Origin: Taxillus chinensis
Taxonomy: Eukaryota > Streptophyta > Magnoliopsida > Santalales > Loranthaceae
DNA: 64,000 nt
Assembly (NCBI GenBank): GCA_023512835.1
Contig: CM042092.1
Location: 1,885,293 to 1,949,292 of the forward strand
Reading direction: 5' to 3'
Shown here: in pieces, positions 21,657 through 32,727 of the stretch
How the letters are laid out: each line of letters opens with the position of its first letter
How positions within the stretch are numbered: position 1 is the first letter of the stretch
Notes under the pieces: generated by a model
Told to the model about the DNA's origin: nothing
What the model saw: the letters and a program-made list of their open reading frames with translations, nothing else
Database searches by the model: none
Made by a program: the position numbers and the translations under genes

Positions 21657-23792
21657 TGTCACGCCCTCAAATTCCGAAAGCCACGGAATTGGGAACGCGA
21701 CGCCCCTCAGGCCCCCTCCAGGGGTCGAGGGGTTGGAGACTATACCTATACAATACTACAACAGGGGTAGCGTTGTACTTACCAATGACCCAAACACAAC
21801 ATGCAATCAACCAACAATTAAACCAGTGCCAAACAATATTGCTGAACTCAGTCAACAACCATAAACATGAAGTAACAAGTTCCGACTACCCCAGTTAATA
21901 CAACTGTCACGGACCCGAGTCCGGAAAGGAAATAAACAAATTAATAAAGTCTATGGAATATCCTACATAAAGAGGTCCCGCCCAGCTCCGTTGTGGCTCA
22001 AACAGCTACTCCCTATAACCTGTAGGAAAATAAAAATAAAGTAGGGTGAGCACGAGTGCCCAGTAGGTAATTCCCCGACTCCACTATCCTTTTATTCACA
22101 TTCATAGGACTATATGATCAGTGAATGCATGTGCCAGTGTAGTGTCACACTCCAACACAAATAAATTCCACCCAATTACAAATAAATCACATCAGATTTC
22201 AAATCATCAAAGGCTCACACCGGCTAATCAATCACCCAAGGAAAACCCCGCCACCAACTCCAGGAGTTTCAGTTGCTACTAGACTGCCATATGTGGGACC
22301 CATAGTGTCCCTAACGTCAACCCGCCACATATGGGACCTGAGTTAACCAGCCACATAGGGGACCTATGACCTCTTGCCAACCTTATGTGGGACCCATGGT
22401 TAACTCACCAAATTCATCGCGAAGTCCACACACAAAATCAGTCAAACCAAAATATCCCAACAATCAGAATTTCATACAACACCATTACAAAACATTTAAT
22501 TCACTAGTTACACTATCCGCAAGTAGTATACACACATACATATTTAGTATCCAGCAAATACTCAACGCCTCAAACATCAATTTATGCGATCGAACCAAAC
22601 AACATTTTATTCCATTAAACTAATAAAATCAATCTCTAACAATACATATTCTCGTCTAGGTTCATAGTAATTATTGTTATCATTATTCCTATTATTACTA
22701 TTATTATTTTTTTTTTCTATTATTATGTTTTTTTTATCATTGATGGCCCAGGGAGGCATGGCCAGTCCCTTTGGACCAGCCCACCAAACAAGCCACGTGG
22801 CTGGGGAGGGTTTTCACCCAACGGAACCGAAACCGCCTCCCCCCTTCCTCGTCATCTCCACCCCAGCACGCAGACAACCCCCGACGGCCGTGCAGACCAC
22901 CGTCTCCGACACCCCCCGCTGCTACACGGCGCGCGCGCGGTGCGCAAGGAGCGCTAGACCGATGCCACCGGGCGGCACGGTCGCCGCCGCCCTTCTCTTC
23001 CATCGTCCCCGTGCAGCGCACCCGATCGATGGCCACGTCGCCCAAAACCGGCGCCCTCAACGTCGCTCCTTCCCCGCACGGCCGAGACGCGATGCCGCCC
23101 GGAATCACCACCCAAAACCGGTGCCCTCCGCGCCGCTCCTCCACCCCGCACGACCAACGCACCGTCGGCGTCGCACAACCACGATACGAAAATACTGATA
23201 CCCCAAAAAAAAACAGCTATACCCATATACTCATCCACTTATACGCATAAAAGAAAGTTTAACATAACTAATTCCCATCAATCTGCGTTTCGTATATTAG
23301 CATAACTGATAATCAAGAAACACCTACCTGATTCAAACTCGGGAGATCAAGAACACAAGATCTTCAACACTACTCTGTCTCTCTCTCTCTCCAACCAGAT
23401 TATGTTCACGCGCAACGAATGTAGGGTTTTTTTTACCCTAACTCCTCCTTTTATATTACCAATTATAATATAAATTGTAATATTGTTAGTATTAATAATA
23501 ATAATGATAATTATAATCCATAATAATAATTAATAATAACATTATGATTAATATTTAAAATCTCTACATTAAAATATTTATAGTAACAATAATAATTCCA
23601 ATGTAAACAACTCAATTATTTAGATAATAACATTAATAATATTAACATCATAATAATTTTTAAACCCAAAATATTAAAAGAAATAATAATAATAACACAC
23701 ATCAATAAACCCGAATATTAAAATAATAATAACTCAACGCTCAACTCTATTTGGCTCTAGCTCCCAACCTTACTTAGGAACGGGTCTTCACA
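21657..23792 (-). repeat. Ty3 element 5' LTR (intact, 2,136 bp)
   Basis: Starts TGTCACGCCC and ends TTCACA on the plus strand; followed by target duplication GATCT. Contains, in element order, an AT-rich U3, TATA box (23447-23455), AGGGT block, CT tract (about 23376-23392), a CpG-rich block (about 22740-23170) and a conserved GTGAGCACGAGTGCCCAGTAGG motif near 22050. The CpG-rich block holds a sense frame of 141 residues (22737-23162) also present in the other LTR; it matches no family I know and may be only a GC-rich leader. Confidence 0.95.
23447..23455 (-). promoter_or_regulatory. TATA box of the Ty3 5' LTR
   Basis: TATAAAAGG on the minus strand, followed downstream by an AGGGT block and a GA-rich tract, as in the partner LTR. 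Confidence 0.7.
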
Positions 23793-23797
23793 GATCT

Positions 23798-23921
23798 GCA
23801 CTTTCAACCCTGTGTCGGCCCATTGCTCCACTATTTGGCGTTTCCAGATCCCCTTACCTTCTTTTCTAGCGTCCCGTCCAACACATAGCCGTTGGCAGCC
23901 ATTAAAAAATTGGGAACCCTA
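23798..23921. other. short unrecognised flank of the Ty3 insertion
   Basis: Continues the pre-insertion sequence of 8701-9160 once the element and one GATCT are removed. Not recognised. Confidence 0.4.
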
Positions 23922-24674
23922 AGTGCTTGTTTGGTACGCAGTAATCAAAATGGAAGGAATGAAATCAACAAGGGAATGCAATTAACTTTGGAATGGAATG
24001 AAATCCTTTATTATATTTTAACGTGTTTGGTATGTAAAGTAATGGAAGGTAACAGATTGATCTAATTATCAAAATATCCTCACTTTGTAATAGTCCAATT
24101 TGGATCTCTTCCCAGCCGTCACACGACCTCCCCCTGTAAGACAATGCCCACTGCCCAACCGTCGCCATCGCATGACCTCGCAGCCGTCGCACATCAGACG
24201 ACCCTTCCCAGCCATCGCACTTCGGCCAACCATCGCACGGCCTCCCCCTGCAAGACAACGCCCAACAGTCCCCCAGCCATCGCCCATCGCACGACCTCCC
24301 CACCCGCCAGTCCCAGATTGAATGCCTCTTCGAGACCCTCTGCATCGGCCTCAACCTTGTCCACAAGTTCCTTTCCTATGGCCGTTGGAACGTCTAGTCG
24401 GTTGCTAGGGAGAGAGAGGGGAGGGGCGGTGGCTAAGCGTTATCCTGCGATGAGGAGGGAAAGGGATAGCGGGGAGAACGAGGGAGGGGTAGATTTGTCC
24501 ACTTGATTCACTCATTCAAGGGAATGATTGTAAACCTAATAGGTGAGAGTAATCAATATCACCCCATACAGGGGTATATGATTCCCACAGTAATCATTTA
24601 TTCATTTGCCTGTTCTCTACCAAACATAGGAAAGGAATAAAAATTCCATTCCATTACTTTATACCAAACATGCT
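23922..24674. mobile_element. MITE-like element with TTTGGTA inverted repeats
   Basis: The left end reads GTGCTTGTTTGGTACGCAG and the right end, reverse-complemented, AGCATGTTTGGTATAAAG; each end has a second inner TTTGGTA copy (near 24027 and 24613). The middle (24110-24310) is GC-rich with repeated CAGCCATCGCAC/ACGACCTCCCC units. No clear target duplication, so the superfamily (hAT or PIF/Harbinger) is undecided. Open frames in the middle look non-coding. Confidence 0.55.
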
Positions 24675-24846
24675 ATAATATATTTGCTTTGTTGGTCGGC
24701 GGATTGGTCCGGTCCATATGTGGACCGATCTAGATAAGCCTAGACCAGCTCATTTCTAATCTATATAGAATGCGGGCCTGAACAGGCTAGTCCATTTAGG
24801 CCTGCCCCGTGACAGACCAGACCGGACTGAACCGTTTTACACCCTT
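24675..24846. mobile_element. fragment of the GGTCCG-rich MITE-like family
   Basis: Ends in AACCGTTTTACACCC, reverse complement GGGTGTAAAACGGTT, like the ends of 1736-2152, and carries repeated GGTCCGG and GGACCG words. Probably truncated on the left by the neighbouring MITE. Confidence 0.35.
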
Positions 24847-25137
24847 ACTTTTGATGTATTTGAGACCTATTTTTAATATAATTTTCATTGATTGAGATTT
24901 TGTAGACATTTTTTGATGTTTTAGTGGTTCCAAACGTGTTATGGACCTCATTTTATTGTTGTTTAAGTCGCATGGGCTTTGTTGTGGCTTGAATCTTATT
25001 ATGATAATGAAAAGAAGTTTGTCGTAAATCTCTTTTAAAAGAAATTTAAAGTAGTATAACAAAATAATAATTTAGAATGTTCATTAACCGAATTACTTAT
25101 TCTTATAGAAAAGTTAATAGAAAAAACTAAACTAATT
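24847..25137. other. AT-rich intergenic, nothing recognised
   Basis: No coding or repeat signal recognised between the MITE-like fragment and the old solo LTR. Confidence 0.6.
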
Positions 25138-26885
25138 ATGGATGTCATGCCCTGATTTCCTTCTACCCTAGAAATGGATTGTGACTGCTCATGCCCGCGC
25201 CCGGAGGGTCAAGGGGTTGGTGTAAAACACCTAAGAAGGACTGTAACACGAGTGTTATCCTAACCTGCACAACAATCTTGCATGCCACAAGGCATGCATT
25301 TGTTCTCACATGGCATGCTCATAGACAAACAATTAATAACTTTTTTAAAATATCACAAAAAAATAGATCCATTAGAGCTTATTTGGGAAAAACCTCATCC
25401 ATAAAGTTAACAGCTAGTATCCTCAATCTATAAGTCCACAATTTACATTTGCCTCAGGACTTCCCAAAATAGGGTATATGACAATAAAACAATAAAATCA
25501 AAGAATAAAAAGAAATATGCCACAACTCCAAGGAAGTCTATCACCTCAGCTCATCCACCTATCGCCGGGTAAATCCTGTAAAAAAATATAGTTTATAGAA
25601 AGGGTGAGCAAACCACAGCTCAGTAGGGATCAAGTCTCCCCAGGTCCATCCCACTCTAGGCATGCATGATAAGTGTATGCTTGTCGGTGCCCGCACTAGA
25701 AGGCAGAGGACACCCCGTGTCACGCCCCCGAATTCCAGGGAACCCGGAACCGGGTACATGACTTCCCCTTGCCCGCACCCGAAAGGTCAAGGGGTTGGTG
25801 ACTAGCACCAATAGAGACTACACCGCGGGTGCTGTCTCAAATATGCAACCCCGTATAGGTCATACATCAAGGGTAATCCTGTACTTTCCCATATATCATC
25901 ATGCATACAAAGAGTCAAACAATCATACGGACATCACATCATACAGTATGCAAATACAATCGTCCACGGACCCATGTCCGGGATATCACATAAAACAATA
26001 CGAGAATATAATCGTATCATACATCGAGTAGTGGGCGTCCTCCTGGAAGAAAGTCCTCCACTAGTCTCGGGTCACACCTGAAAAGGGTAAGCAACAAGTA
26101 GGGGTGAGCGACAAGCTCGATAGGTGACCCTAACACTCCACATCATGCAACACATATAAGTCTATACTATATGCTCGGTGTACTCGTGCACCGTGTAGTG
26201 TGCACAATCATCGAGACTCGGCCCGCAACAAACATCAGGACAACTTGTCCACGATCCTCCATGGGATCCCAGCTCGGGGCACTCGGCCCTAGCTCCACGA
26301 GCTCAACGGCTCAACTCAGGCCTTAGCTTGTCCACGGCGCAATATGCCCGGCCACGGTCGCCACACAGGCCTGCCATCGGTGCATATGCCTGCCACGTCA
26401 ACCACATAGCACCATCGGTGCATCACGGTGAGAACCCAAACAAGTCACGGAGTCCATGCCCCAATACCTCACATCAACATACTAACATTAGTATGGCATG
26501 TCATTCTCAACATTTCCTTTAGAATTGTAGCCAGTCTTCACAAGTAAATCCTCAACCCTTGATTTATGAAGGAAGTACTCATAGCAGCTATTTTCTTGAA
26601 ATTAAAAGTCCCGGCATTGGGTTCCCTTATCATGAATAAGATAATCTGATTTTTTGGGGATTTTTCCGAGATGTCTAACCCCACTTTCCAAAAATTCACC
26701 ACTACGAACTTTTGGGTTTTTCCGAGATTTTACACTAAAACCCAATTTTCACATTTTGAAATAGTGGGAATTAATTTTTCTAGTATTTTTCTTTGAATCC
26801 AAATGGGGGGTATTTCGTTATTTACATTGTAACTTAATACTTAAATGTGGAGAGGCATAATGGTTTACAATGTAAATGTCCAGTG

Positions 26886-27264
26886 CAGTGCAGTTGCACT
26901 GCTGCGGAACACTGTTTCACTACTACGGATTTGATGCTACGGACTTGATGCTCCGGATTGCAACTGCTGCGGAACACTGTTTCACTACTACGGATTTGAT
27001 GCTACGGACTTGATGCTCCGGACTAACTCCTCCGGACTACTGATCCGGACTAACTACTCCGGACTACTGATCCGGACTAACTCCTCCGGACTACTGATCC
27101 GGACTAACTCCTCCGGACTACTGATCCGGAAAAACACTGTTCACTTAGTCCCGGAAACACTGTTCACTTAGTCCCGGAAACACTATTCACTTAGTCCCGG
27201 AAACACTGTTCACTTAGTCCCGGAAACACTATTCACTTAGTCCCGGAAAAACACTGTTCACTGT
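26886..27264. repeat. composite minisatellite in LTR B
   Basis: Three successive repeat types: two copies of a unit of about 60 bases (GCTGCGGAACACTGTTTCAC...), then about four copies of a 31-base-spaced unit with CTCCGGACTACTGATCCGGA, then about six copies of a 23-base unit (AACACTGTTCACTTAGTCCC). All share the CCGGA word, so one probably grew out of another. Confidence 0.9.
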
Positions 27265-27606
27265 CGTTTTTGCCAATTTTCTCAGCTAGAACGGCAACCC
27301 AGCAACCCCAAACACTCATAAACACATTTATTTTGATATACACCCCATTACACGTCTTAAATAACTTTAAATTTCATGTAATCAACAGAAATACCTCTTT
27401 TATGCATTTAAATCACAAGATTCAACCAAAAATTGGGTTTCCCCCAAATCTTAAGGTTCACCCCCAAATTCCATGATTTCACCCAAATTAAGCATGCTAA
27501 GCCTACTATGAATCATATAAGGAGTTAGAATCACCTACCTGGAAGATTCTTTGCGATCCACGAGCTCCAATTGCCCCAAAATCGCCAAGAAAGCTCTACG
27601 CTCTTC

Positions 27607-27610
<4 letters not shown>

Positions 27611-27642
<32 letters not shown>
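27611..27642. repeat. (CT)n microsatellite in LTR B
   Basis: About 15 CT units next to the LTR promoter region, at the same relative position as CT tracts in the other related LTRs. Confidence 0.9.
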
Positions 27643-27643
<1 letters not shown>

Positions 27644-28619
27644 CTCAAACACGCACGCACCAATAATTGGCAATTAAAGATATAAGGCAGTTCTTAATTA
27701 TATATATACCGTTGCCAATAATTGGCCTCCCAGCAATAATTGACCCGAACGCAATAACTGACCTCCCGAGGTCACGAACTCCAAATTGAGTCAAATTACT
27801 GTCAAAACGCTCGAAATAACGAGCACAACATTGTTCAGATATTATCACACTCAAATGACTGCTCAAACGCAAAGTCAACCAATAAACCCCAAAAAGTCAA
27901 CAATCGGGTCAAATGGGGCCCCGACTCGGAATCGGGCCCAAGTACACTCAAAATGCTCACATCGACGGCTACACTACCGTCCAGATAGTTACATTCCCAT
28001 AGAATGACTATCTCTCAAAACTACCCAAATACGAGTCTTTACATCCCGCCACCACGACGACATGGCTTACCACTCCAGGCGAATGTTACATTTGTCCACT
28101 TAAGGAATGCAACATTTTCCACCCAAGTTAAGTATGACAATCGCCTCCTCGGACGCCATACCCACCCTCAGGAATGAGTGTAGACTTAGCCCACCGTCGT
28201 GAGTGTTACACTGAAACTCAGGACTGCAGTCCTGGCCAAATCTCACGAGCCCTAGTAATGTGACTGGTCCAATGAAATTCTTTCCAATGGAATTTCCTCA
28301 ATCATGTATGATGAAACTTAGTCCCACAAATGGAGTTTGGGATAATAACCACATCACATACAACTTAGTAAAATCCACAACTCAAACTCAGTAGTACAAT
28401 ATCACCATTTAACATTTTCATAACATAAATATCTCAATGCATTTGTTTCTCAATTCATTTATTTCTCAATTCATATTTCAAATCTCATGTAAAACACATT
28501 ATCATAAAATACCCATTAACAGGTCACAAGATAAAAAAAACAGTTTGCCAAAACAGAGCATATTTTTCTTGAACTTAGAAAAATTATAACTTTTTGTATA
28601 GATCTCAATTTTTCCAAAA

Positions 28620-28813
28620 AAACCCCCTTTTTAAAAAAATTTCAAAAAAAAAATAAAAAAAAAAAAAAAAAAAAAAACCCCAAAAAAAAAAAAAAAACAC
28701 CCACCCCCCCCTCACACCCCCCCCAAAAAAAAAGTAAAAATACCAAAAAACTAAAAAACAACAAAAAAACACCCCAACCCCCCCCCTCTCTCCAACCCCC
28801 CAACAAAAACACC

Positions 28814-28858
<45 letters not shown>

Positions 28859-28879
28859 AAAAAAAAAAAAATTAAAAAT
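28620..28879. repeat. A/C homopolymer region at the Copia insertion site
   Basis: Long A runs with blocks of C, ending at the Copia target duplication AGCTT. It replaces what should be ordinary LTR A sequence and is probably low-quality consensus. The apparent poly-Phe frame on the other strand is not a gene. Confidence 0.75.
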
Positions 28880-29132
28880 AGCTTTGTTGGATCAAACCCC
28901 GAATTTGGATAATCCTGATAAAGCCTTATGTAATTTGATCGAGATCTTTTGTGTTTATTTGATCATTGCAGAAGGTATGTCACTAATCCAAAGATGCACT
29001 CGTGAGAGCAAAGCTAAGGACAGGATACATAATCCTGATCCGGACAAGAGTTAGTGTCGTCAAACACTTGGTAAATAACCAAGTAACAAATACATACGGA
29101 ATAAGGAACAATCCTACGGACTAAGAACTTAA

Positions 29133-29513
29133 AGGATAAGTGTGGAGTAAGGAAAATAAGTGCGGAGTAAGGAAAATAAGTGCGGAGTAAGGAAAATAGA
29201 TGCGGAGTAAAGAAACCAGATGCGGAGTAAGGAATCCGGACTTATTACTCGCCGGAGTAAGGAACTTACATGCGGAGTAAGGAACTTACATACGGTAAGG
29301 AACTTACATGCGGAGTAGGAACTTATACGGGTAAGGAACTTACATGCGGAGTAAGGAACTTACATACGGAGTAAGGAACTTACATGCGGAGTAAGGAACT
29401 TACATGCGGAGTAAGGAAGCGCGACACGGACTAAGGATTCCGATCTGAATAGATACGGAGTAAGCAACCACCGACACGGAGTAAGGTTCCGAGCTTCATT
29501 AACTACGGAGTAA
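29133..29513 (+). repeat. GCGGAGTAAGGAACTTACAT array in the Copia 5' LTR
   Basis: About 17 imperfect units of roughly 17-20 bases built on (T)RCGGAGTAAGGAA. The order of variants (AAATAAG, CCAGAT, CTTACAT) is largely kept in the 3' LTR, with several units differing. In the U3 upstream of the TATA box, so it may act as a promoter/enhancer array. Confidence 0.9.
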
Positions 29514-29817
29514 GGAAAATTACACCGGACCAAGAAGACACTTGCTCCACAAAACCGCATTTAAAGTTATCGGCTCGTCTTTGTCCCGATGTAAGACGAA
29601 TGCATTTAGAACAAGAAGAATCTTACACGTGGATCATCCGGATATGTGGACACAACCTTAATTGTATCTCGGAACTCACAAAGACACTTATACTCTTCAA
29701 ATCCAAGATCTTGAGCTCCACAATCCGCAGCAATCAAGGCAGCAGTTACCAGGGATAGTTAGTGCTGAACGCATTCCAGAACTTCAAGTTCCAAGGTTGT
29801 CTCTTAGGAATGTTTTG

Positions 29818-29825
29818 TATAAATA
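29818..29825 (+). promoter_or_regulatory. TATA box of the Copia 5' LTR
   Basis: TATAAATA, about 300 bases downstream of the GCGGAGTAAGG array; repeated at 41330-41337 in the 3' LTR. Confidence 0.65.
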
Positions 29826-30114
29826 TTCATACTTATACTTCATGTAAAAGTGTGCTTAGGTGGGCAAAAAAATAGAAAAGGAACTTGGCTTGTGTGTGAG
29901 TTCATTGTTGTAAACGAGTGTAAGAGAGTGTTTGCTTCTATTTTGTTGTAATCACCTTGTGATAATAAAACAAAATACTTCCACTATCCTGGTTATCTTC
30001 CTGGTGATTCTATCACTTAAACTAGATAAGTCTTTGTGTCTTGAGAGAAAAGAAAGAGTTCGAATAAGAGCCTATTCACCCCCCCCCCCCTTTAGGCTCC
30101 AAGGGACCATCAAG

Positions 30115-30125
30115 TGGTATCGAGC
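30115..30125 (+). other. Copia primer binding site
   Basis: TGGTATCGAGC two bases inside the 5' LTR; close to the initiator-Met-tRNA complement TGGTATCAGAGC with one base missing. Confidence 0.7.
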
Positions 30126-30172
30126 AAGTTCTACTTCGTTCTAAGTAGAGATCCCACTCTTTCAATCTCGAA

Positions 30173-31405
30173 ATGGCCGAAGAAAACGGTATGCTATTCA
30201 ACACTCGCCTTAACTCCGGAGGTGCACAGGAGCCCATCCCGAATCGAAGCAGCAGTGAAAATGTCGACCCACCACAACCTGCTGCTGCCGCCGCTTCTCA
30301 ACCACGGAGTTCCGGGTTTACTCTAACGAAACCGCCCAAATTCACACCTGAGCTTTTCTCCCAGTGGAAAGCTCGCATGAAGATGTTTATGGTTTGCCAT
30401 GATCATCTTATGTGGCCATGTCTTCATCGGGAGATTCCAATTCCGATGACTATCGGAGAACATGGAGTAAGGAGGCCAAAAGCGATCTTTGAACTTACCA
30501 ACGATGAAAGAGCCTGCGGTGCGCTAGTGAAAAGGCTCTGGCTTATGTTACATCGTCTTTGGATTCCGGGGCTTTCCCGGACGTCCGGGCTGCACGACGC
30601 CAAAGGCCGTTTGGGACAAGCGACAATCCTCTATAGGGGGAGTCGGTCCCAGATGCAGAATGTGATCCGTACTCTCGAGCAGAACTTTGAGAGTTTTAAT
30701 CATAAACCGGGCGAATCACTTGAAAGCATCTATCGGAGATTCGGCAAGCTCATACTTGAGCGAAGGCTGTCAATGAGCATTACTCTCAATCCCCAGATCA
30801 ATGACAAGTTCTTTCGCTCCTTGCCAGGATCGCTACTACTCCAAACAACTCCAGATGCAATCGGACAAAAGCGCGTATGTTCCCCTTGAAGAACTATATG
30901 GAGAGGCTGCGGACTCACGAAGTCAGGTTTAAGTACTACGACGAGAGATGGAAAATAGCTCGGAAAAGAAAAGGGGGTAGCTCTCAAAGCTACGGAATGT
31001 CCAAACATGCGAGGAATGATGATACGGACGTATCCGACAATTCGATTCGACGAGGAGGAGGAGATAGCCCTTCTTGTCAAATCCTTTGAGCGATTCCTAC
31101 GGAAAAGCGGAAAAGGGATCGGAAGACGCTCATCATCATCGTTCCAACGGAAGGAGCGACCGGAGTCCGGTTCCCAGGAATGTTTCAACTGTGGAAAGCG
31201 GTCCCGGGCCAAGGAATGCAGGTCCAAAGCAAAGGTGGCCAAGAAAAGTGACAAGGTAAATCCTCGCCGCTCCACCTCGGATAACGGCAAGAGCAAGAGA
31301 AAGGCGCTCGTGACAAAATACATGAGTGGCTCGGAAGAAGAGGAGGAATCCTCGGATGATGAGCCGACCATTAAGCCGAACGTACGCCTCATGGCAAATC
31401 TTTGA
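30173..31405 (+). pseudogene. Copia gag
   Basis: Begins MAEENGMLFNTRLN at the ATG 30173. The UBN2-type Copia gag domain is seen in KPPKFTPELFSQWKARMKMF, RTLEQNFESFNHKPGESL and RFGKLILERRL. The frame shifts near 30880 and continues in other frames to about 31405. A zinc knuckle at 31181-31222 reads CFNCGKRSRAKEC, shortened and lacking the usual Gly-His, so it should not bind zinc normally. In living relatives Gag forms the particle that holds element RNA. Confidence 0.85.
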
Positions 31406-31406
31406 G

Positions 31407-31727
31407 GTACCTTCTATCTACGAGCTCCTGAGTAAATTAGAATCTCTTACTATTGCATGTGATCATGAAAAGAATGAGAGACTAATAATTACTCAAATGT
31501 ACAAAGATATGGAAAGTCGGAATAAACGTCTCGAATTTACTATTAATAGACTCGAAAAGGACGTCAGCGACTTAAGAGGAAAGGAAGCTTGTTATCATGA
31601 TCTAAGAGCTGAAAATCATTTGTTAAATACCAATCTCTCAGGCCTAAAAGTTATAGTGAAAAGACTCGAAAATGAGCTGGAACAGGAAAAGGAAATAAAT
31701 CGTAAGTGGCTAAAATCCAGGAAATAG
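31407..31727 (+). pseudogene. coiled-coil segment after Copia gag
   Basis: Rich in Leu/Glu/Lys/Asn heptad-like patterns (NKRLEFTINRLEKDVSDL, VKRLENELEQEKE), a strong coiled-coil by eye. It lies where SIRE-like Copia elements often have a coiled-coil gag tail. It ends at a TAG at 31725-31727. Confidence 0.6.
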
Positions 31728-32520
31728 CCTCTACCTTTAGGACCGACCCTGACGACATTCGAGTCAAACCTGGCCTAGGTTCGAACCATCAACCTCCATA
31801 GCTCAAGCTACGAGTGTCCTCCGGATTTCACTCCTAAACTAACCAACTTATATCCTGTTAGTACATCTAAACCGTTGGATGGTTTCATTTCAGGTGGCAC
31901 CATAGTATATGATCGTGGACAGAGGTTTCTTGCACTTCCCGAAACGTAGCACCCGTAACTAAAGATGAAGGAAAGGCTGCTTGGTTAAAGCCCAAAAGCG
32001 TAGCACCCAAAAAGAAAGACAAGGCTAAGGCGACGCATTTAGGGCCAAGAGCGCGTCACCCAAACGTAATGGATTAGGCCACAGGGAACGAGTAGAAAAA
32101 GCGTAAAGTCTAAGAGACTGTATTCCCTGTTTGTACTTCACATTATAGTGTCTGTTCCATCGTAGGGAAATGGGTCATTATCACTATGAATGTTGGAGTC
32201 TATCGATACTGGCTTTGTAATCAATTTCAATCAAATAAAGATCAGTTTAATAAAAGGGGTTCTTCGAGCAAAACAAGATCTAAATCTAAAAGGAGTGTCT
32301 CTCCCAAGAAAACCCAAACAAAAGAAGCGGCCGAAACTAACAAGTTAATGTCAACGTGGAAAGCTAAGAGTCCTAACAAAATCAAATCCGTAAATGTTGA
32401 CAATCTGCTTGCTCACTCTAACCGCCCGAAACAAGTTTGGGCACCAAAAGTGTAACTGTTGTCTTTCAGGAGCATCTCTGGAATGAATTGCCGGATCACT
32501 TGAAGTTAAAGATCAATCAA
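31728..32520 (+). pseudogene. Copia region between gag and protease
   Basis: Broken coding sequence with basic Ser/Lys-rich matter (32186-32455: KTRSKSKRSVSPKKTQTK, ending NRPKQVWAPKV). The last piece resembles the segment found just before Copia protease. No separate function is recognised. Confidence 0.5.
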
Positions 32521-32727
32521 AGCAAGTGGATCCTTGATAGTGGATGCTCCCAGGACATATGACGGGTGACCAAGACTCTGCTTGTAGAAGTTAATGATAA
32601 ACAAGGTCCATCCGTTTCATATGGCGACAACGGCAAAGGTAAGGCGTCGGGTATGGCACTTTAACTAACGGTCGTGTATCAATCACTAAAGTTGCACTAG
32701 TCGAAGGTTTAAAGCATAATTTGCTAA
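32521..32727 (+). pseudogene. Copia aspartic protease remnant
   Basis: WILDSGCSQD at about 32527 is the Copia protease active-site block (normally DSGCS/T followed by HMTGD). A TGA in ACATATGACGGG interrupts it at once. The remainder of the domain is frame-broken. Confidence 0.75.

Larger units (their letters stand above)
9166..23792 (-). mobile_element. Ty3/gypsy (Tekay/Del-like chromovirus) LTR retrotransposon, complete borders
   Basis: Bounded by two LTRs starting TGTCACGCCC and ending GGGTCTTCACA on the plus strand, with identical 5-bp target duplications GATCT (9161-9165 and 23793-23797). The internal region reads on the minus strand: primer site, gag, protease, RT, RNase H, integrase with a chromodomain-like tail, then polypurine tract. 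This order (integrase last) is Ty3/gypsy. The left LTR is lengthened from 2.1 to 7.0 kb by a nested insertion. LTRs are about 98% identical by eye over their first 480 bases (about eight differences), so the insertion is fairly young, yet gag-pol carries three TAG stops and one frameshift. Confidence 0.95.
25718..28043 (-). mobile_element. solo LTR (B), related to the Ty3 element
   Basis: Starts TGTCACGCCCCCGAATTCC and ends GAGTCTTTACA; flanked by CCCCG and TCCCG (one mismatch). It shares with the Ty3 LTR the AAGGGGTTGGTGACTA block, the GGGTGAGCGACAAG block near 26100, a CT tract (27611-27642) and a TATA region on the minus strand near 27700. It carries a composite minisatellite (26886-27264). 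No coding. Confidence 0.8.
28885..30112 (+). repeat. Copia 5' LTR
   Basis: Starts TGTTGGATC, ends CACC...TTTAGGCTCCAAGGGACCATCA. Contains a GCGGAGTAAGG tandem array (29133-29513), TATA box TATAAATA at 29818-29825 and an AATAAAA signal near 29965, consistent with a functional U3-R-U5 layout. Confidence 0.92.

Noticed and set aside
24144..24506. Pro/Ser/Thr-rich frame of 120 residues
   Set aside because: Lies in the repeated GC-rich block of a MITE-like element with overlapping frames on both strands and no domain.
26886..27264. Possible CRISPR-like array (23-base repeats)
   Set aside because: Units are contiguous without unique spacers and lie in a plant LTR; a minisatellite explains them.
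28642..28860. Open frame of almost pure Phe/Gly (minus strand)
   Set aside because: Translation of A/C homopolymer runs; no biological protein.
29133..29513. Possible CRISPR-like or centromeric array (20-base repeats)
   Set aside because: No spacers, only one LTR long, and repeated at the same place in the sister LTR.
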